NCBI RefSeq assembly: GCF_002939985.1
Contig: NZ_MDFM01000011.1
Location: forward strand, 74,622 to 138,621
Length of the DNA: 64,000 nucleotides
Source of the DNA: Xanthomonas hortorum pv. cynarae
Lineage (GTDB): Bacteria; Pseudomonadota; Gammaproteobacteria; Xanthomonadales; Xanthomonadaceae
Direction: 5' to 3'
In this document: positions 49,163 to 58,894 of the stretch, in pieces
Layout: each line of letters begins with the position of its first letter
Numbering within the stretch: position 1 is the first letter of the stretch
Notes under the pieces: generated by a model
What the model saw: only the letters and a program-made list of their open reading frames with translations
The model's database searches: none
What the model was told of the DNA's origin: nothing
Made by a program: the position numbers and the translations under genes

Positions 49163-49710
49163 TGGTGGTGAGGTTCCGTAGAGGGAGAAGCGGGCGGGGC
49201 AGGCGGCGGGGCCTGGCCATCGGTGGCGGCCGGGGCATTGCTGCCACCACTACCGCCACCACTGAACATGTACTTGCCGACCAGCTGCAGCAGATCCACC
49301 GCCGGCTGGGTGAAGCCGATTTCTTCGCCCGGCTTGAGCGTTTCCGGGTCGCCGCCCGGCTGCAGCCCGATGTAGCTCTCGCCCAGCAGGCCGCTGGTGA
49401 AAATGCCGGCCGAGGTGTCGGCGGGCAGATCCTTGTATTTGGTGTCCAGCGACAAGGTCACCACCGAATCGAACTTGGTCGGATCCAGGCTGATGTCGGA
49501 GACCTTGCCGATGGTCACGCCACCGATCTTCACCGGCGCCTGCGCACGCAGCTGGCCAATCTGGCTGAAGCGCGCGGTCAGCGTGTACTGGCTGGACCCG
49601 AAGCCCCAGCGCTGGTTGGTCGAGGCCACCGCCAGCACCAGCAGCGAGGCCAGGGTCAGCAGCAAAAAGGCGCCGACGGCGAATTCGAGTCGTGGTCCAC
49701 GCATGGCCAT
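49159..49710 (-). CDS. mlaD: MCE-domain protein MlaD
   Basis: A 183-residue inner-membrane-anchored protein with one N-terminal helix (about 9-28, FAVGAFLLLTLASLLVLAV) and one MCE domain (about 40-120: VKIGGVTIGKVSDISLDP, GLLGESYIGLQPGGDP). A GTG at 49725 overlapping the mlaE stop is the alternative start; the ATG at 49710 gives a better N-terminus. MlaD hexamers form the periplasmic channel. The tail is Pro/Ala-rich. Confidence 0.92.
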   Translation of the reverse strand: MAMRGPRLEFAVGAFLLLTLASLLVLAVASTNQRWGFGSSQYTLTARFSQIGQLRAQAPVKIGGVTIGKVSDISLDPTKFDSVVTLSLDTKYKDLPADTSAGIFTSGLLGESYIGLQPGGDPETLKPGEEIGFTQPAVDLLQLVGKYMFSGGGSGGSNAPAATDGQAPPPAPPASPSTEPHHQ

Positions 49711-49721
49711 AGTTATTCCAC

Positions 49722-50471
49722 TCACCTAAACAACATTGCAGAAAGGACGAAGTTGAACATCAGCACCAGCAGCGAGGCGTTCACCACCGCGCGGGTGGTG
49801 GCGATCGAGGTGCCTTCGATGGTCGGCTCGGCGTGGAAGCCCACGTAGGCGGCAACCAGTGCGGCAGTACCGCCGAAGATCGCCGATTTGAGCATTGCCA
49901 CGCCAAAGTCGTCCCAGAAGTCCACGCTATTGCTCAACCCCGACCAGAATGTGCCGTTGTCGATGCCCAACACGTGTACGGCCTCGAAGTAGCCGCCGGT
50001 GATGGCCAGCGAGCAGAACACGCCGGTCAGCAACGGCACCGTCAGCACCGCCGCCCAGAAGCGCGGCGCCACGGCCTTGGCAATCGGGTCGATGGCCATC
50101 AGCTCCAGCGCCTTGATCTGGTCGGTAGCGCGCATCAGGCCGAGCTCGGCGGCGATCGAACTGCCGGCGCGGCCAATGAACAGCAGCGCGGTCAGCACCG
50201 GCGCCAGCTCGCGGTACAGCGACAGGCCGAGCAGGGTGGACAGCGCATCGGAGGCACCGTAGGTGGTCAGCGTGCGGTAGCCCTGCAGGGTCAGCACCAG
50301 GCCGACGAAGGCGCCGCCGACGGCGATGATCGGCAGCGAGCGCGCGCCGACCTTGTAGATCTCGCGCACCAACTCGGCGATGAAGTCGCGCGTGGGCACC
50401 GAGCCGCGCAGCACGGTCAGCGAGAACAGCCCGGCGCGGCCGAAGGCGCGGATCGATTCGACCATGGCCAT
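49722..50471 (-). CDS. mlaE: Phospholipid ABC transporter permease MlaE
   Basis: A 249-residue permease with about five or six hydrophobic segments and the MlaE/permease pattern FIGRAGSSIAAELGLMRATDQIKALELMAIDP, read in pieces, characteristic of this domain, plus GGxVGxVLTLQGYRTLT-type sequence. It pairs with MlaF; its start overlaps the mlaF stop by one base. Confidence 0.95.
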   Translation of the reverse strand: MAMVESIRAFGRAGLFSLTVLRGSVPTRDFIAELVREIYKVGARSLPIIAVGGAFVGLVLTLQGYRTLTTYGASDALSTLLGLSLYRELAPVLTALLFIGRAGSSIAAELGLMRATDQIKALELMAIDPIAKAVAPRFWAAVLTVPLLTGVFCSLAITGGYFEAVHVLGIDNGTFWSGLSNSVDFWDDFGVAMLKSAIFGGTAALVAAYVGFHAEPTIEGTSIATTRAVVNASLLVLMFNFVLSAMLFR

Positions 50472-51265
50472 CAGGCAGCACTCCGGTCGCGCCGCGGCGC
50501 CGCATCGAAGGCGATCGGGCCGTCCGGCTGGCCATGCAGGAACTGCTGCACCAGCGGGTCGGTGCTGTCCTGCAATTGCGCGGGCGTGCCGGCGAACACG
50601 ATGCCGCCATTGGCGATGACCACGGCTTGATCGCTGATCGGCAAGGTTTCGTGCACGTGGTGACTGACGATGATGCTGGTCAGGCCCAGACTGTCGTTGA
50701 GGCGCTGAATCAAGCTCATGATCACGCCCGAGGCGATCGGGTCCAGGCCGGTCAGCGGCTCGTCGTAGATCATCAGCGGCGGGTCCAGTGCCAGCGCACG
50801 CGCCAGCGCCACCCGCCGCGCCATGCCGCCGGACAACTCGCGCGGCCAGGCATCGGCAGCGGCGAGCAGGCCGACCGCGTGCAGCTTCATCTGCACCAGG
50901 CGTTGCAGCACCGGTGCCGGCAGGCGGGTATGCGTGCGCAGCGGCAGCGCAACGTTGTCGGCCACGCTCAGGTCGGTCAGCAAGCCATTGCCCTGCAGCA
51001 GCACGCCGACATTGCGGCGCATCTCCAGTAGCGCACGGTTGCCGCGCGGAATCTCTTCACCAAACAGGGTGACGGTGCCGGCGACCGGACGCAGCTCGCC
51101 AGTCAGCGCGGCCAGCAAGGTGGACTTGCCGCTACCGGAGGGACCGAGCACGGCAGTGATGCTGCCGCGTGGCACATCGAGCGAGACGTCGCGCAGGATC
51201 GTGCGACCGCCGCGATCGATGCGGACACCGGACAACTGCACGACAGGGGATGCGGACGCCGTCAT
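50471..51265 (-). CDS. mlaF: Phospholipid ABC transporter ATPase MlaF
   Basis: A 264-residue ATPase. Walker A GPSGSGKST, signature LSGGMARRVALARAL, Walker B LMIYDEPLTGLDP, H-loop VSHHVHE. The M of LSGGM and the DEPLTGLDP variant are typical of MlaF. First gene of mlaFEDCBA; the operon promoter should be in the 193-bp region shared with recC. Confidence 0.95.
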   Translation of the reverse strand: MTASASPVVQLSGVRIDRGGRTILRDVSLDVPRGSITAVLGPSGSGKSTLLAALTGELRPVAGTVTLFGEEIPRGNRALLEMRRNVGVLLQGNGLLTDLSVADNVALPLRTHTRLPAPVLQRLVQMKLHAVGLLAAADAWPRELSGGMARRVALARALALDPPLMIYDEPLTGLDPIASGVIMSLIQRLNDSLGLTSIIVSHHVHETLPISDQAVVIANGGIVFAGTPAQLQDSTDPLVQQFLHGQPDGPIAFDAAPRRDRSAA

Positions 51266-51458
51266 CGAAGCCTTTAACAGAATTCCAACGCGATAGAGTA
51301 ACCGTCACACGGCTGAACATAACCGAACCGGCGCGTGCAGTATTGTCGCATCGGGTCAGGATCAAACACGTGCGGTGCTGAACGTTTTCGTGCAACACAC
51401 CGTGCCGTGACACACGCCATGCTCGCCGAGTGCGACCACGCTACGGCATCATGGGCCG

Positions 51459-54400
51459 ATGATGCCGGCGCCCGATTTTCGTTTGTACCCGTCCAACGCG
51501 CTGGATACGCTGGCCGCCTTGCTCGCACAGGAGCTGCGCCGGCCGGTGCCGGAGCAGCCGTTGTTGCAGCCGGAGGTGGTGCTGATTCCGCAGGTGGCGA
51601 TGCGGCGCTGGTTGCAGTCCACGCTGGCGGCCGAGCACGGTGTTGCAGCGAATCTGGAATTCCTCACCCCCGGCGAATTCGTCGCGCGCGCGCTGGAATG
51701 CAATCTCGGCCCGGCCGACGACGATCTGGACATGGCGACCACGCAGTGGCGCCTGTACGACGCCTTGCAGGCCGATCTGGGCAGCGATGCGGCGTTGGCG
51801 CCGCTGGCCGGTTATTTGTCCGATGGCGATGCGCTCAAGCCCTGGGCGCTGGCCGGCGAGCTGGGCAACGTGTTCGAGAAGTACCAGGCCTGGCGACGCG
51901 ACTGGTTGCTGCGCTGGGAAGGCGGCGCCGACCCCGACGACCCGCAGGCGCGCTTGTGGCGCAGCATCGCGTCCGGGCGGCAATACCGCGCCCGCCGCAT
52001 CGGCCAGTATCTGGATCGGTTTGCGCGGGCCGATGGTCCGCTGCCGCAGGGCTTGCCGAAGCGCCTGTTTGCCTTCGCCATCCTCAACATCTCGCCCGAC
52101 GTGCTGCGCGTGCTGGCCACGCAAGCGCGCGTAGGCACGCTGCATTTCTATCTGCCCACGCCGACGCAAGGTTACTGGGGCGATCTGCAAACCTTGTGGC
52201 AACGCCGCCGCGAAGACGGCGCGGTGCAGCTGTTCGCCGAGCAGGTGCAGGAAAACCCGCTGTTGCAGGCCTGGGGCGCGGCCGGGCGCGATTTCATGGC
52301 GTTGGTCGGCGATTACGAGGTAGTGCATCCGCTGGCCGAGATCGCCGCCTACGCCGATCCGCTGGAGTCCGGCCGCCGCGCACTGGCCCATGGTGGTCTG
52401 GGCGACAGCCTGCTGCGGCGCATGCAGAGCGACCTGTTCCATCGTCGTGCGCCGGTGGTGCCGGCACTGTTGCCTGCGGTGAATCTGCACGACCCCAGCC
52501 TGCAGGTGCACGCCTGCCACACCCGCCTGCGCGAGCTGCAGGTGCTGCACGACCAACTGCGCGCCTTGCTCGACGATGCGCGCTTCGACCCGCCGCTGCA
52601 GCCGCGCGAGATCGCGGTGCTGTCGCCAAATATCGACCCGTACGTGCCGTATATGGACGCGGTGTTCGGCAGCCACGGCAACGACGACGCGCTGCCGTAT
52701 GCGCTGGCCGATGCCAGCCCGTTGGCGAGCGAGCCGCTGGCCGAGGTGTTCCTCACCTTGCTCGGCTTGCCGATTGCACGCTTCGGCCTGCACGAGATTC
52801 TCGACCTGCTGGCCAGTGCGCCGATCGCCGAGGCCGCCGGCCTGGACGAAGCCGGGCTGGAACGCCTGCGCGGCTGGCTGCACGCGGCCGGCGCGCGCTG
52901 GGGGCTGGATGCGGCGCATCGGCGTCAGCACCAGGCACCGAGCGACGACGCCTACACCTGGCGCTTCGCGCTGGACCGGCTGCTGCTCGGCCATGCCAGC
53001 GGCGCCGACGACGATATCGAGGGCGTGGCGCCATGGCCGCAGCTGGAAGGCAGCGCGCTGGCCGCACTCGATACCTTGTTGAAGCTGTTGCGCGTGCTCG
53101 AACGCCATCAATCGTTACTTGCCGAAGCGAAGACGCCGGTCGAGTGGCGCGAGCGTCTGCTCGGCCTGCTGGAAGAGCTGATTCCGACCACGCCCTCGGC
53201 ACCGCGTGCGCAGCGCGCGCTGGATCGCTTGCGCACATTGATCTACCAATTCGCCCGCGACGCAGTGCGCGCCGAGTACGCCGGCAAAGTTCCCGCCGAG
53301 GTGGTGCGTGCGCACTTCGCCGCAGTGCTGGGCGAGTCGGACACGCGCGCGCCGCTGCTCACCGGCGGCATCAGTTTCGGCCGCATGGTGCCGATGCGCT
53401 TGCTGCCGTTCCGCGCGATCTGCCTGCTCGGCATGAACGACGGCGACTTCCCGCGTCGCGACCCCGCTGCCGGACTCAATCGCCTCACTGCAGAGCTGGG
53501 CACCGAGCGCCGCCGCCACGGCGATCGTTCAACGCGCGAGGACGACCGCTTTCTGTTTCTGCAGTTGTTCGCCTCTGCGCAGGAAGTGTTTTATCTGAGT
53601 TACCTCGGCGCCGATGCGCGCGATGGCAGCGCACGCGAACCGTCGGTGCTGGTCAGCGAATTGCTGGCCAGCGCCGCGCAATATCACGCCGACCCAAAGG
53701 CCATCGATACGCTGGTCGTGCATCACCCGTTGCAGCCATTCGCCGCCGCCGCGTTCGGTGCGCCGGGCGATCACGGCGCCGACCCGCGCCGCTTCAGTTA
53801 TCGCCGCCAATGGCGGCCCGCGGTGGACAGCCTGGTCGGCCAGCGCCAGCCGCTCGCGCCGTGGGTGGCCGGTGCGTTGCCGGCCGATGACATCGCAGTG
53901 CCGAGCAGCGTCTCGATCGACGAGCTGCGCCGCCTGTTCGCCGACCCGGCCGGGCAGTTTCTGCGCCATCGGTTGGGCATGCGTCTGCCCGATCCGGCCG
54001 GCGAAGACAGCGACCTCGAACCCTTGCTCGCCCCCACGCGCGGGCTGGATCAATACGGCCTGCAGCAGCATGTCTTCGACGCCGCGCTGGCCGGCGACAC
54101 CGAGCGGCTTTACGAGCGTCTGCGTGCACGTGCGTTGCTGCCGTCCGGCCCGTTGGGGCGTCGCCAGCTCGATGAGCGGGTGGCGCAACTGCGCCCTTAT
54201 GCCGAGGCGTTCCGGCAATGGCGTGGCGAGGCGCCGGCCGAGTCGCGCCGCCTGCAGGTGCAGATCGGCGATGTCGAGGTGCATGGCCGCGTGCCAGGTT
54301 GGTATGCGAGCGGCGTAGGGCGGGTGCAGGTCGGTGCGCTCAGTGGCCGCAGCGCGATCCGCCACGGCCTGGAATGGCTGCTGCTGCGCGCCGCCGGCGA

Positions 54401-54857
54401 ACACGCGCCCTACGTGCGCTTCTTCGAAGACGAAGACGGTTTGGGCCCGCATCCCATCGACCCCGAACCGCTGTCGCAAACGCGGGCGCAAACCGCGTTG
54501 GCCGAACTGCTGCAGGTTTACTGGCAGGGCTTGCAGACGCCGCTGGCGTTCGCGCCCTACAGCAGCTGGAAATATCACCAGGCCGCGCGCAGCGACGATC
54601 TGGACAAGGCCATCAAGGACGCCGCCGGGCAGTGGCAATCCAGCTTCGGCTGGAGCGAATCGCACAGCCCGGAGCTGCGCCTGGTCAACCGCGGCCGCGA
54701 CCCGTTCGCCGATGCGCAGCGCTTCGCCGAGTTCGCCATCACCAGCCATCGTGTGTACGACCTGCTCGAATGCGGCAACGCCGACGCCACGCTGGATCCG
54801 GAGCGTTTGATCGAGAGCTGGCGCCACTGGCACGGCGCGCAGGAAGAGGTCGAATGA
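51459..54857 (+). CDS. recC: Exodeoxyribonuclease V gamma subunit RecC
   Basis: An 1132-residue protein, near E. coli RecC (1122). It starts MMPAPDFRLYPSNALDTLAALL; a second ATG is the next codon. The N-terminal QVAMRRWLQ and LEFLTPGEFV, the central LSPNIDPYVPYMDAVF, and the C-terminal VYDLLECGNADATLDP stretch match RecC conserved regions; the inactivated helicase fold lacks Walker motifs. RecC splits the DNA strands and recognises Chi. First gene of recC-recB-recD and divergent from mlaF. Overlaps recB by 4 bp. Confidence 0.93.
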   Translation: MMPAPDFRLYPSNALDTLAALLAQELRRPVPEQPLLQPEVVLIPQVAMRRWLQSTLAAEHGVAANLEFLTPGEFVARALECNLGPADDDLDMATTQWRLYDALQADLGSDAALAPLAGYLSDGDALKPWALAGELGNVFEKYQAWRRDWLLRWEGGADPDDPQARLWRSIASGRQYRARRIGQYLDRFARADGPLPQGLPKRLFAFAILNISPDVLRVLATQARVGTLHFYLPTPTQGYWGDLQTLWQRRREDGAVQLFAEQVQENPLLQAWGAAGRDFMALVGDYEVVHPLAEIAAYADPLESGRRALAHGGLGDSLLRRMQSDLFHRRAPVVPALLPAVNLHDPSLQVHACHTRLRELQVLHDQLRALLDDARFDPPLQPREIAVLSPNIDPYVPYMDAVFGSHGNDDALPYALADASPLASEPLAEVFLTLLGLPIARFGLHEILDLLASAPIAEAAGLDEAGLERLRGWLHAAGARWGLDAAHRRQHQAPSDDAYTWRFALDRLLLGHASGADDDIEGVAPWPQLEGSALAALDTLLKLLRVLERHQSLLAEAKTPVEWRERLLGLLEELIPTTPSAPRAQRALDRLRTLIYQFARDAVRAEYAGKVPAEVVRAHFAAVLGESDTRAPLLTGGISFGRMVPMRLLPFRAICLLGMNDGDFPRRDPAAGLNRLTAELGTERRRHGDRSTREDDRFLFLQLFASAQEVFYLSYLGADARDGSAREPSVLVSELLASAAQYHADPKAIDTLVVHHPLQPFAAAAFGAPGDHGADPRRFSYRRQWRPAVDSLVGQRQPLAPWVAGALPADDIAVPSSVSIDELRRLFADPAGQFLRHRLGMRLPDPAGEDSDLEPLLAPTRGLDQYGLQQHVFDAALAGDTERLYERLRARALLPSGPLGRRQLDERVAQLRPYAEAFRQWRGEAPAESRRLQVQIGDVEVHGRVPGWYASGVGRVQVGALSGRSAIRHGLEWLLLRAAGEHAPYVRFFEDEDGLGPHPIDPEPLSQTRAQTALAELLQVYWQGLQTPLAFAPYSSWKYHQAARSDDLDKAIKDAAGQWQSSFGWSESHSPELRLVNRGRDPFADAQRFAEFAITSHRVYDLLECGNADATLDPERLIESWRHWHGAQEEVE

Positions 54858-57800
54858 GCACCGGCCCCGTTACCGACCCGTATCTGCATTTGCCGTTGCA
54901 AGGCGTACGCCTGATCGAGGCCAGCGCCGGCACCGGCAAGACCTTCACCCTGGCCACCCTGTTCACCCGGCTGGTGGTCGAGCGCGGGCTGCGCATCGGT
55001 CAGATCCTCGCGGTCACCTTCACCGAAGCCGCCACCCAGGAACTGCGCCGCCGCATCCGCGAGCGCCTGGTGCTGGCAGCAACCCTGGTCCCCGACGCCC
55101 CCGTAGGAGCGGCCCCGGCCGCGACCGACCTCGCCGATGACCCGTCGCGGCCAGGGCCGCTCCTACACGAAGCGCCCGACGCCTTTCTCGCCACGCACCT
55201 GGCCCCTGGCACCGAAACACTCACCGCCCCCGTAGGAGCGGCCCCGGCCGCGACCGGCCTCGCCGACGACCCGTCGCGGCCAGGGCCGCTCCTGCAGGAA
55301 GCGCCCGACGTCCTCCTCACCCGCGCCATCCTCACCACCCACCTGGCCACCGGTACCGAAACACCCGCCGCCTTACGCCGCCGCCTGCAGCAGGCGGTGG
55401 AAGAAATCGACCTGGCCGCCGTCTTCACCATCCACGGCTTCTGCGCGCGCGTGCTGCGCGAACATGCGCTGGAAAGCGGCCAGGCCTTCGCCGCGCCGGA
55501 ACTGCTCGCCAACGACCGCGAACTGCTGGGCGAAGTCGCTGCAGATCTGTGGCGCCAACGCGCCGCCGATGCGGCGATGGCCGAAGACCTGATCGCGCTG
55601 TGGTCGGGCGGCCCCGATGCATTGGCCAGCGATCTGCGCACGTTGGTCCGTCATCCGACGCTATTGCCGGCGGTGGCCACAACCACCGACGATGCGGCCG
55701 CGCTGCTGCAGGCCGTGCAAGACGCCAGCACCGCCTTGGCCGCCGCATTCCAGTCCCACGGCACCGCGTTTTTCGAAGCGATCATGTCCGCCATCGACGG
55801 CGGCATCCTGAGCAAGGTCAGCTACAAGCCCGAGTGGCTCGCATCGCTGTGGCATTGGTTCGACAGCTTCGCCGCCGCGCCATCGACGCACACCGCGCCG
55901 CACCCCAAGCTGATCAAACTCACCGCCGCGGAACTGGCCGCCGGCACCAACAAGAAGTTCGTTGAGCGCACACCGGCCTCGCCGCTGAGCCACGAGATCG
56001 ACGGCTATCTCACCGCGCTGGCCCGTGTCGAAGAATGGCGCACCCGTCGCCGCATCCGTCTGCTGCACGCACTGCGCGACGATGCCATCGCACGATTAGC
56101 ATTGCTCAAGCGCCAGCGCCGCGTGCAGACCTACGACGACCTGGTCGATGGCGTTGCGCACGCACTGGAAGGCGCGCAAGCCGAGGCCCTGGTCACACGG
56201 CTGCGCGCGCAATACGCCATCGCGCTGGTGGACGAATTCCAGGACACCGACGACCGCCAGTGGGCGATCTTCTCCAACGTGTTCGGCGAAGGCCCGCTCG
56301 CACGCGCTGCCGATTTGGAGCCGGCGCTGTTTCTGATCGGCGACCCCAAGCAGGCCATCTACGGCTTCCGTGGCGGCGACGTGCGCACTTATCTGGCCGC
56401 CGCGGTCACTGCCGAACTTGCCCCGCCGCTGAGCCACAACTTCCGCTCGCGCCCCGGCGTGCTGGCGGCAATCGACGCGCTGTACGCGCAGGCTGGCTAC
56501 CGCGAGGCCTTCCTCACCGACGGCATCGCCTTCCACCCGGTGCGGCCCGGCACCAAGCGGGTGGATGCCGACCTGCAACGCGATGGCGGCCCCGCCCCGG
56601 CGCTGACGCTGTGGCGCGCGCCGGAACCGCCGCCGCCAATCAAAGGAAAGCCCAAACCCTGGAGCGCCGGCCGCGCCCGCGAGCTGGCCACCGCCGCCTG
56701 CGTCGCGGCCATCCGCGGCTGGCTGGCCGGTGGCCGCGACGGCACCGCCACCGTCAATGGCCACCCGGTGCAGGCCGGCGATATCGCCGTGCTGGTGCGC
56801 AGCCATGGCGAGGCCACGCGCATCCAGCAGGCACTGGGCGCGATGGGCATTCCGGCGGTTGCCGCCGGCAAGCAGAGCCTGTTCGCCACCGACGAAGCGC
56901 TGGAACTGCTGGCCCTGCTGCAGGCCTTGCTCGACCCGGGCGACGACAGCCGCCTGCGCGCCGCGCTGGCCACCGTGCTGATCGGCGCGGACGCCGCCGC
57001 CATCGCCGCGCTCGCGCACGATGGCGAGCGTCACCGCCGCTGGCAGCAACAGGCAATGGACTGGCGCGAGCGCTGGCAACGCGGTGGCCCGCTCGCCCTG
57101 ATCGGCGACCTGGGTGCCGCGCACGGGCAACGCCTGCTCGCCCTGGTCGATGGCGAGCGCCGCCTCACCAACTACCTGCAGCTGGCCGAACTGCTGCAGG
57201 AGGCCGACGCCCGCGCACTCGGCCCGCACGGCCTGGTCGACTGGCTGTCGCGGCGCATCGCCAATGCCGACGACAACGACGAAGCCCAGCAGCTGCGGCT
57301 GGAATCGGACGCGCGCCGCGTGCAGATCGTCACCCTGCACAAGAGCAAGGGCCTGGAATATCCGTTGGTGTTCCTGCCCTACATCGACATCGGCCGCAGC
57401 GACAAGGGCGCCGGCCGCCATTGCGTGGTGCACGCGCCGGACCTCGGACGCCAGCTGCATTGGAAGACTGATAAAGACGATCCAACCTGGAGCGCCGCCG
57501 AAGCCGCCTGGAAGCAGGAACAACGCGCCGAAGACGCCCGCCTGCTCTACGTCGGCCTGACCCGCGCCGAGCACGCGCTGTGGATCGCCAGCGGCCCCTT
57601 CCACCAGCACGAGCGCACGGCTTTGTCCGGCATGCTGCGCGCGCTCGACGCGCTGCAGGGCGCGGCCGGCGAGGGCGCAGTGGTGGTCGACACGTCCACG
57701 CCGCCCGCCACCCTGCCACGCCTGCCGCCACCGATCGAGGCACAGGTGCCGCCGGCGCGCACCCCGCAGCGGCATATCGCACCCGAGTGGTGGGTCTACA

Positions 57801-58894
57801 GCTTCACCCAGCTGGCCAATGCCGATGCCGGCGCTGCCACCGACCCGATGGCCAGCGCCACGGTGGTCGGCAGCGGCGGCAGCGACGAGCCGTCCGGCAG
57901 CGAGGCGATCGCGGTGGCCGCCGAGGTCGACGCCTTCGACCCGCGCTTTGCCGGTAACCGCTTCGGCGTGGTGATGCACGACGTATTCGAGCGCTGCGAC
58001 TTCGCCGCCTGGCAGGCCTGGCGGCCCGGCCTGCCCGCACCCGAGGGCCAGGCCGCCGCCATCCTCGAGGCGCTGCAACGCGGCGGTTACACCAAAGACG
58101 AACTGGACGACGGCCTGGCCATGCTCACCGCCCTGATCGGCCAAACCCTCACCGTCGCCCTGCCCGAAGGCACCACCCTGGCCGCCGTGCCCGAGCCGCA
58201 GCGCCGCAACGAGATGGAATTCCACTTCGCCATGCGGCCCACTCGCGTGGAGGCATTGCTCGCACTGCTGCATCGCTTCGGCGTGGTCGGCGAGCGCCAG
58301 GCCTTCGGCGCGCGCCAGCGGCTGGAAGGCCTGATGACCGGCCTGATCGACCTCACCTACACCGTGGACGGCCGCTGGTACGTGCTCGACTACAAATCCA
58401 ACCGCCTGCCCAGCTACGACGCCGACGCCCTGGCCCGCGCCATGGCGCACAGCGAGTACGAGCTGCAGGCGCTGATCTACACCGTGGCCCTGCACCGCTG
58501 GCTGCGTTTCCGCCTGGGCGAGGCCTACGACTACGCCCGCGACTTCGGCGGCGTGCGCTACCTGTTCTGCCGCGGCCTGGATGCCACCCGTAACCCCGCA
58601 GCGGACTCCAGCTCCATCCTCGGTTCCGGTTTCGACTCCGACTCCGTCAACGGCGCTAGCTCCGTCTCCGGTTCCGACCCCGCCAGCGACGTCATGTCCG
58701 ACACGCCTGCACCCAACACGCCTGTGCCTGGCATCCACGCCTGGCGCTTCGACCCGGCGCTGGTCCAAGCCCTGGACGCCCTGTTCGCCGGCAATCCCAC
58801 GGAGCCTCTTTCCAGTGACGCCTTAAAGCCCCTCTCCCCTCGGGAGAGGGGTTGGGGTGAGGGTACGTCCACCATGGGAACGCCCACCCCATGA
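54854..58894 (+). CDS. recB: Exodeoxyribonuclease V beta subunit RecB
   Basis: A 1346-residue UvrD-type helicase-nuclease, longer than E. coli RecB (1180). Walker A EASAGTGKT (residues 22-30), motif II VDEFQDTD, motif III LIGDPKQAIYGFRGG, later LHKSKGLEYPLVFLP and LYVGLTRAEHAL. The nuclease domain at the C-terminus has GLMTGLIDL and VLDYKSN. Two features add length: residues 84-171 encoded by a tandem 129-nt repeat containing REP elements, and a 13-residue stretch near 1325-1337 encoded by a palindromic repeat. A further Ser/Asp-rich region (about 1251-1290) precedes it. Both ends overlap neighbours by 4 bp. Confidence 0.95.
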   Translation: MSTGPVTDPYLHLPLQGVRLIEASAGTGKTFTLATLFTRLVVERGLRIGQILAVTFTEAATQELRRRIRERLVLAATLVPDAPVGAAPAATDLADDPSRPGPLLHEAPDAFLATHLAPGTETLTAPVGAAPAATGLADDPSRPGPLLQEAPDVLLTRAILTTHLATGTETPAALRRRLQQAVEEIDLAAVFTIHGFCARVLREHALESGQAFAAPELLANDRELLGEVAADLWRQRAADAAMAEDLIALWSGGPDALASDLRTLVRHPTLLPAVATTTDDAAALLQAVQDASTALAAAFQSHGTAFFEAIMSAIDGGILSKVSYKPEWLASLWHWFDSFAAAPSTHTAPHPKLIKLTAAELAAGTNKKFVERTPASPLSHEIDGYLTALARVEEWRTRRRIRLLHALRDDAIARLALLKRQRRVQTYDDLVDGVAHALEGAQAEALVTRLRAQYAIALVDEFQDTDDRQWAIFSNVFGEGPLARAADLEPALFLIGDPKQAIYGFRGGDVRTYLAAAVTAELAPPLSHNFRSRPGVLAAIDALYAQAGYREAFLTDGIAFHPVRPGTKRVDADLQRDGGPAPALTLWRAPEPPPPIKGKPKPWSAGRARELATAACVAAIRGWLAGGRDGTATVNGHPVQAGDIAVLVRSHGEATRIQQALGAMGIPAVAAGKQSLFATDEALELLALLQALLDPGDDSRLRAALATVLIGADAAAIAALAHDGERHRRWQQQAMDWRERWQRGGPLALIGDLGAAHGQRLLALVDGERRLTNYLQLAELLQEADARALGPHGLVDWLSRRIANADDNDEAQQLRLESDARRVQIVTLHKSKGLEYPLVFLPYIDIGRSDKGAGRHCVVHAPDLGRQLHWKTDKDDPTWSAAEAAWKQEQRAEDARLLYVGLTRAEHALWIASGPFHQHERTALSGMLRALDALQGAAGEGAVVVDTSTPPATLPRLPPPIEAQVPPARTPQRHIAPEWWVYSFTQLANADAGAATDPMASATVVGSGGSDEPSGSEAIAVAAEVDAFDPRFAGNRFGVVMHDVFERCDFAAWQAWRPGLPAPEGQAAAILEALQRGGYTKDELDDGLAMLTALIGQTLTVALPEGTTLAAVPEPQRRNEMEFHFAMRPTRVEALLALLHRFGVVGERQAFGARQRLEGLMTGLIDLTYTVDGRWYVLDYKSNRLPSYDADALARAMAHSEYELQALIYTVALHRWLRFRLGEAYDYARDFGGVRYLFCRGLDATRNPAADSSSILGSGFDSDSVNGASSVSGSDPASDVMSDTPAPNTPVPGIHAWRFDPALVQALDALFAGNPTEPLSSDALKPLSPRERGWGEGTSTMGTPTP
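55098..55358 (+). repeat. Tandem repeat with two REP elements inside recB
   Basis: Two copies of a unit of about 129 nt in frame, each starting with a GTAGGAGCGG...CCGCTCCTAC palindrome (55103-55166 and 55232-55295) and each followed by a spacer encoding an xxTHLAxGTET-like stretch. The translated units read VGAAPAATxLADDPSRPGPLL. The element is the same family as at 42025-42092. Confidence 0.85.
58828..58863 (+). repeat. Dispersed 37-nt palindromic repeat inside the recB 3-prime end
   Basis: The unit GCCCCTCTCCC/GGGAGAGGGGTTGGGGTGAGGGT lies within the last 23 codons of recB and is translated as KPLSPRERGWGEG. Its 3-prime end is 28 bp before recD. Confidence 0.85.

Noticed and set aside
55098..55358. 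Possible CRISPR array
   Set aside because: Only two units, both palindromic and inside a reading frame, with no variable spacers and no cas genes nearby.
56096..58768. Long minus-strand frame of 890 codons opposite recB
   Set aside because: RecB motifs are intact on the plus strand and the antisense frame has no signature.
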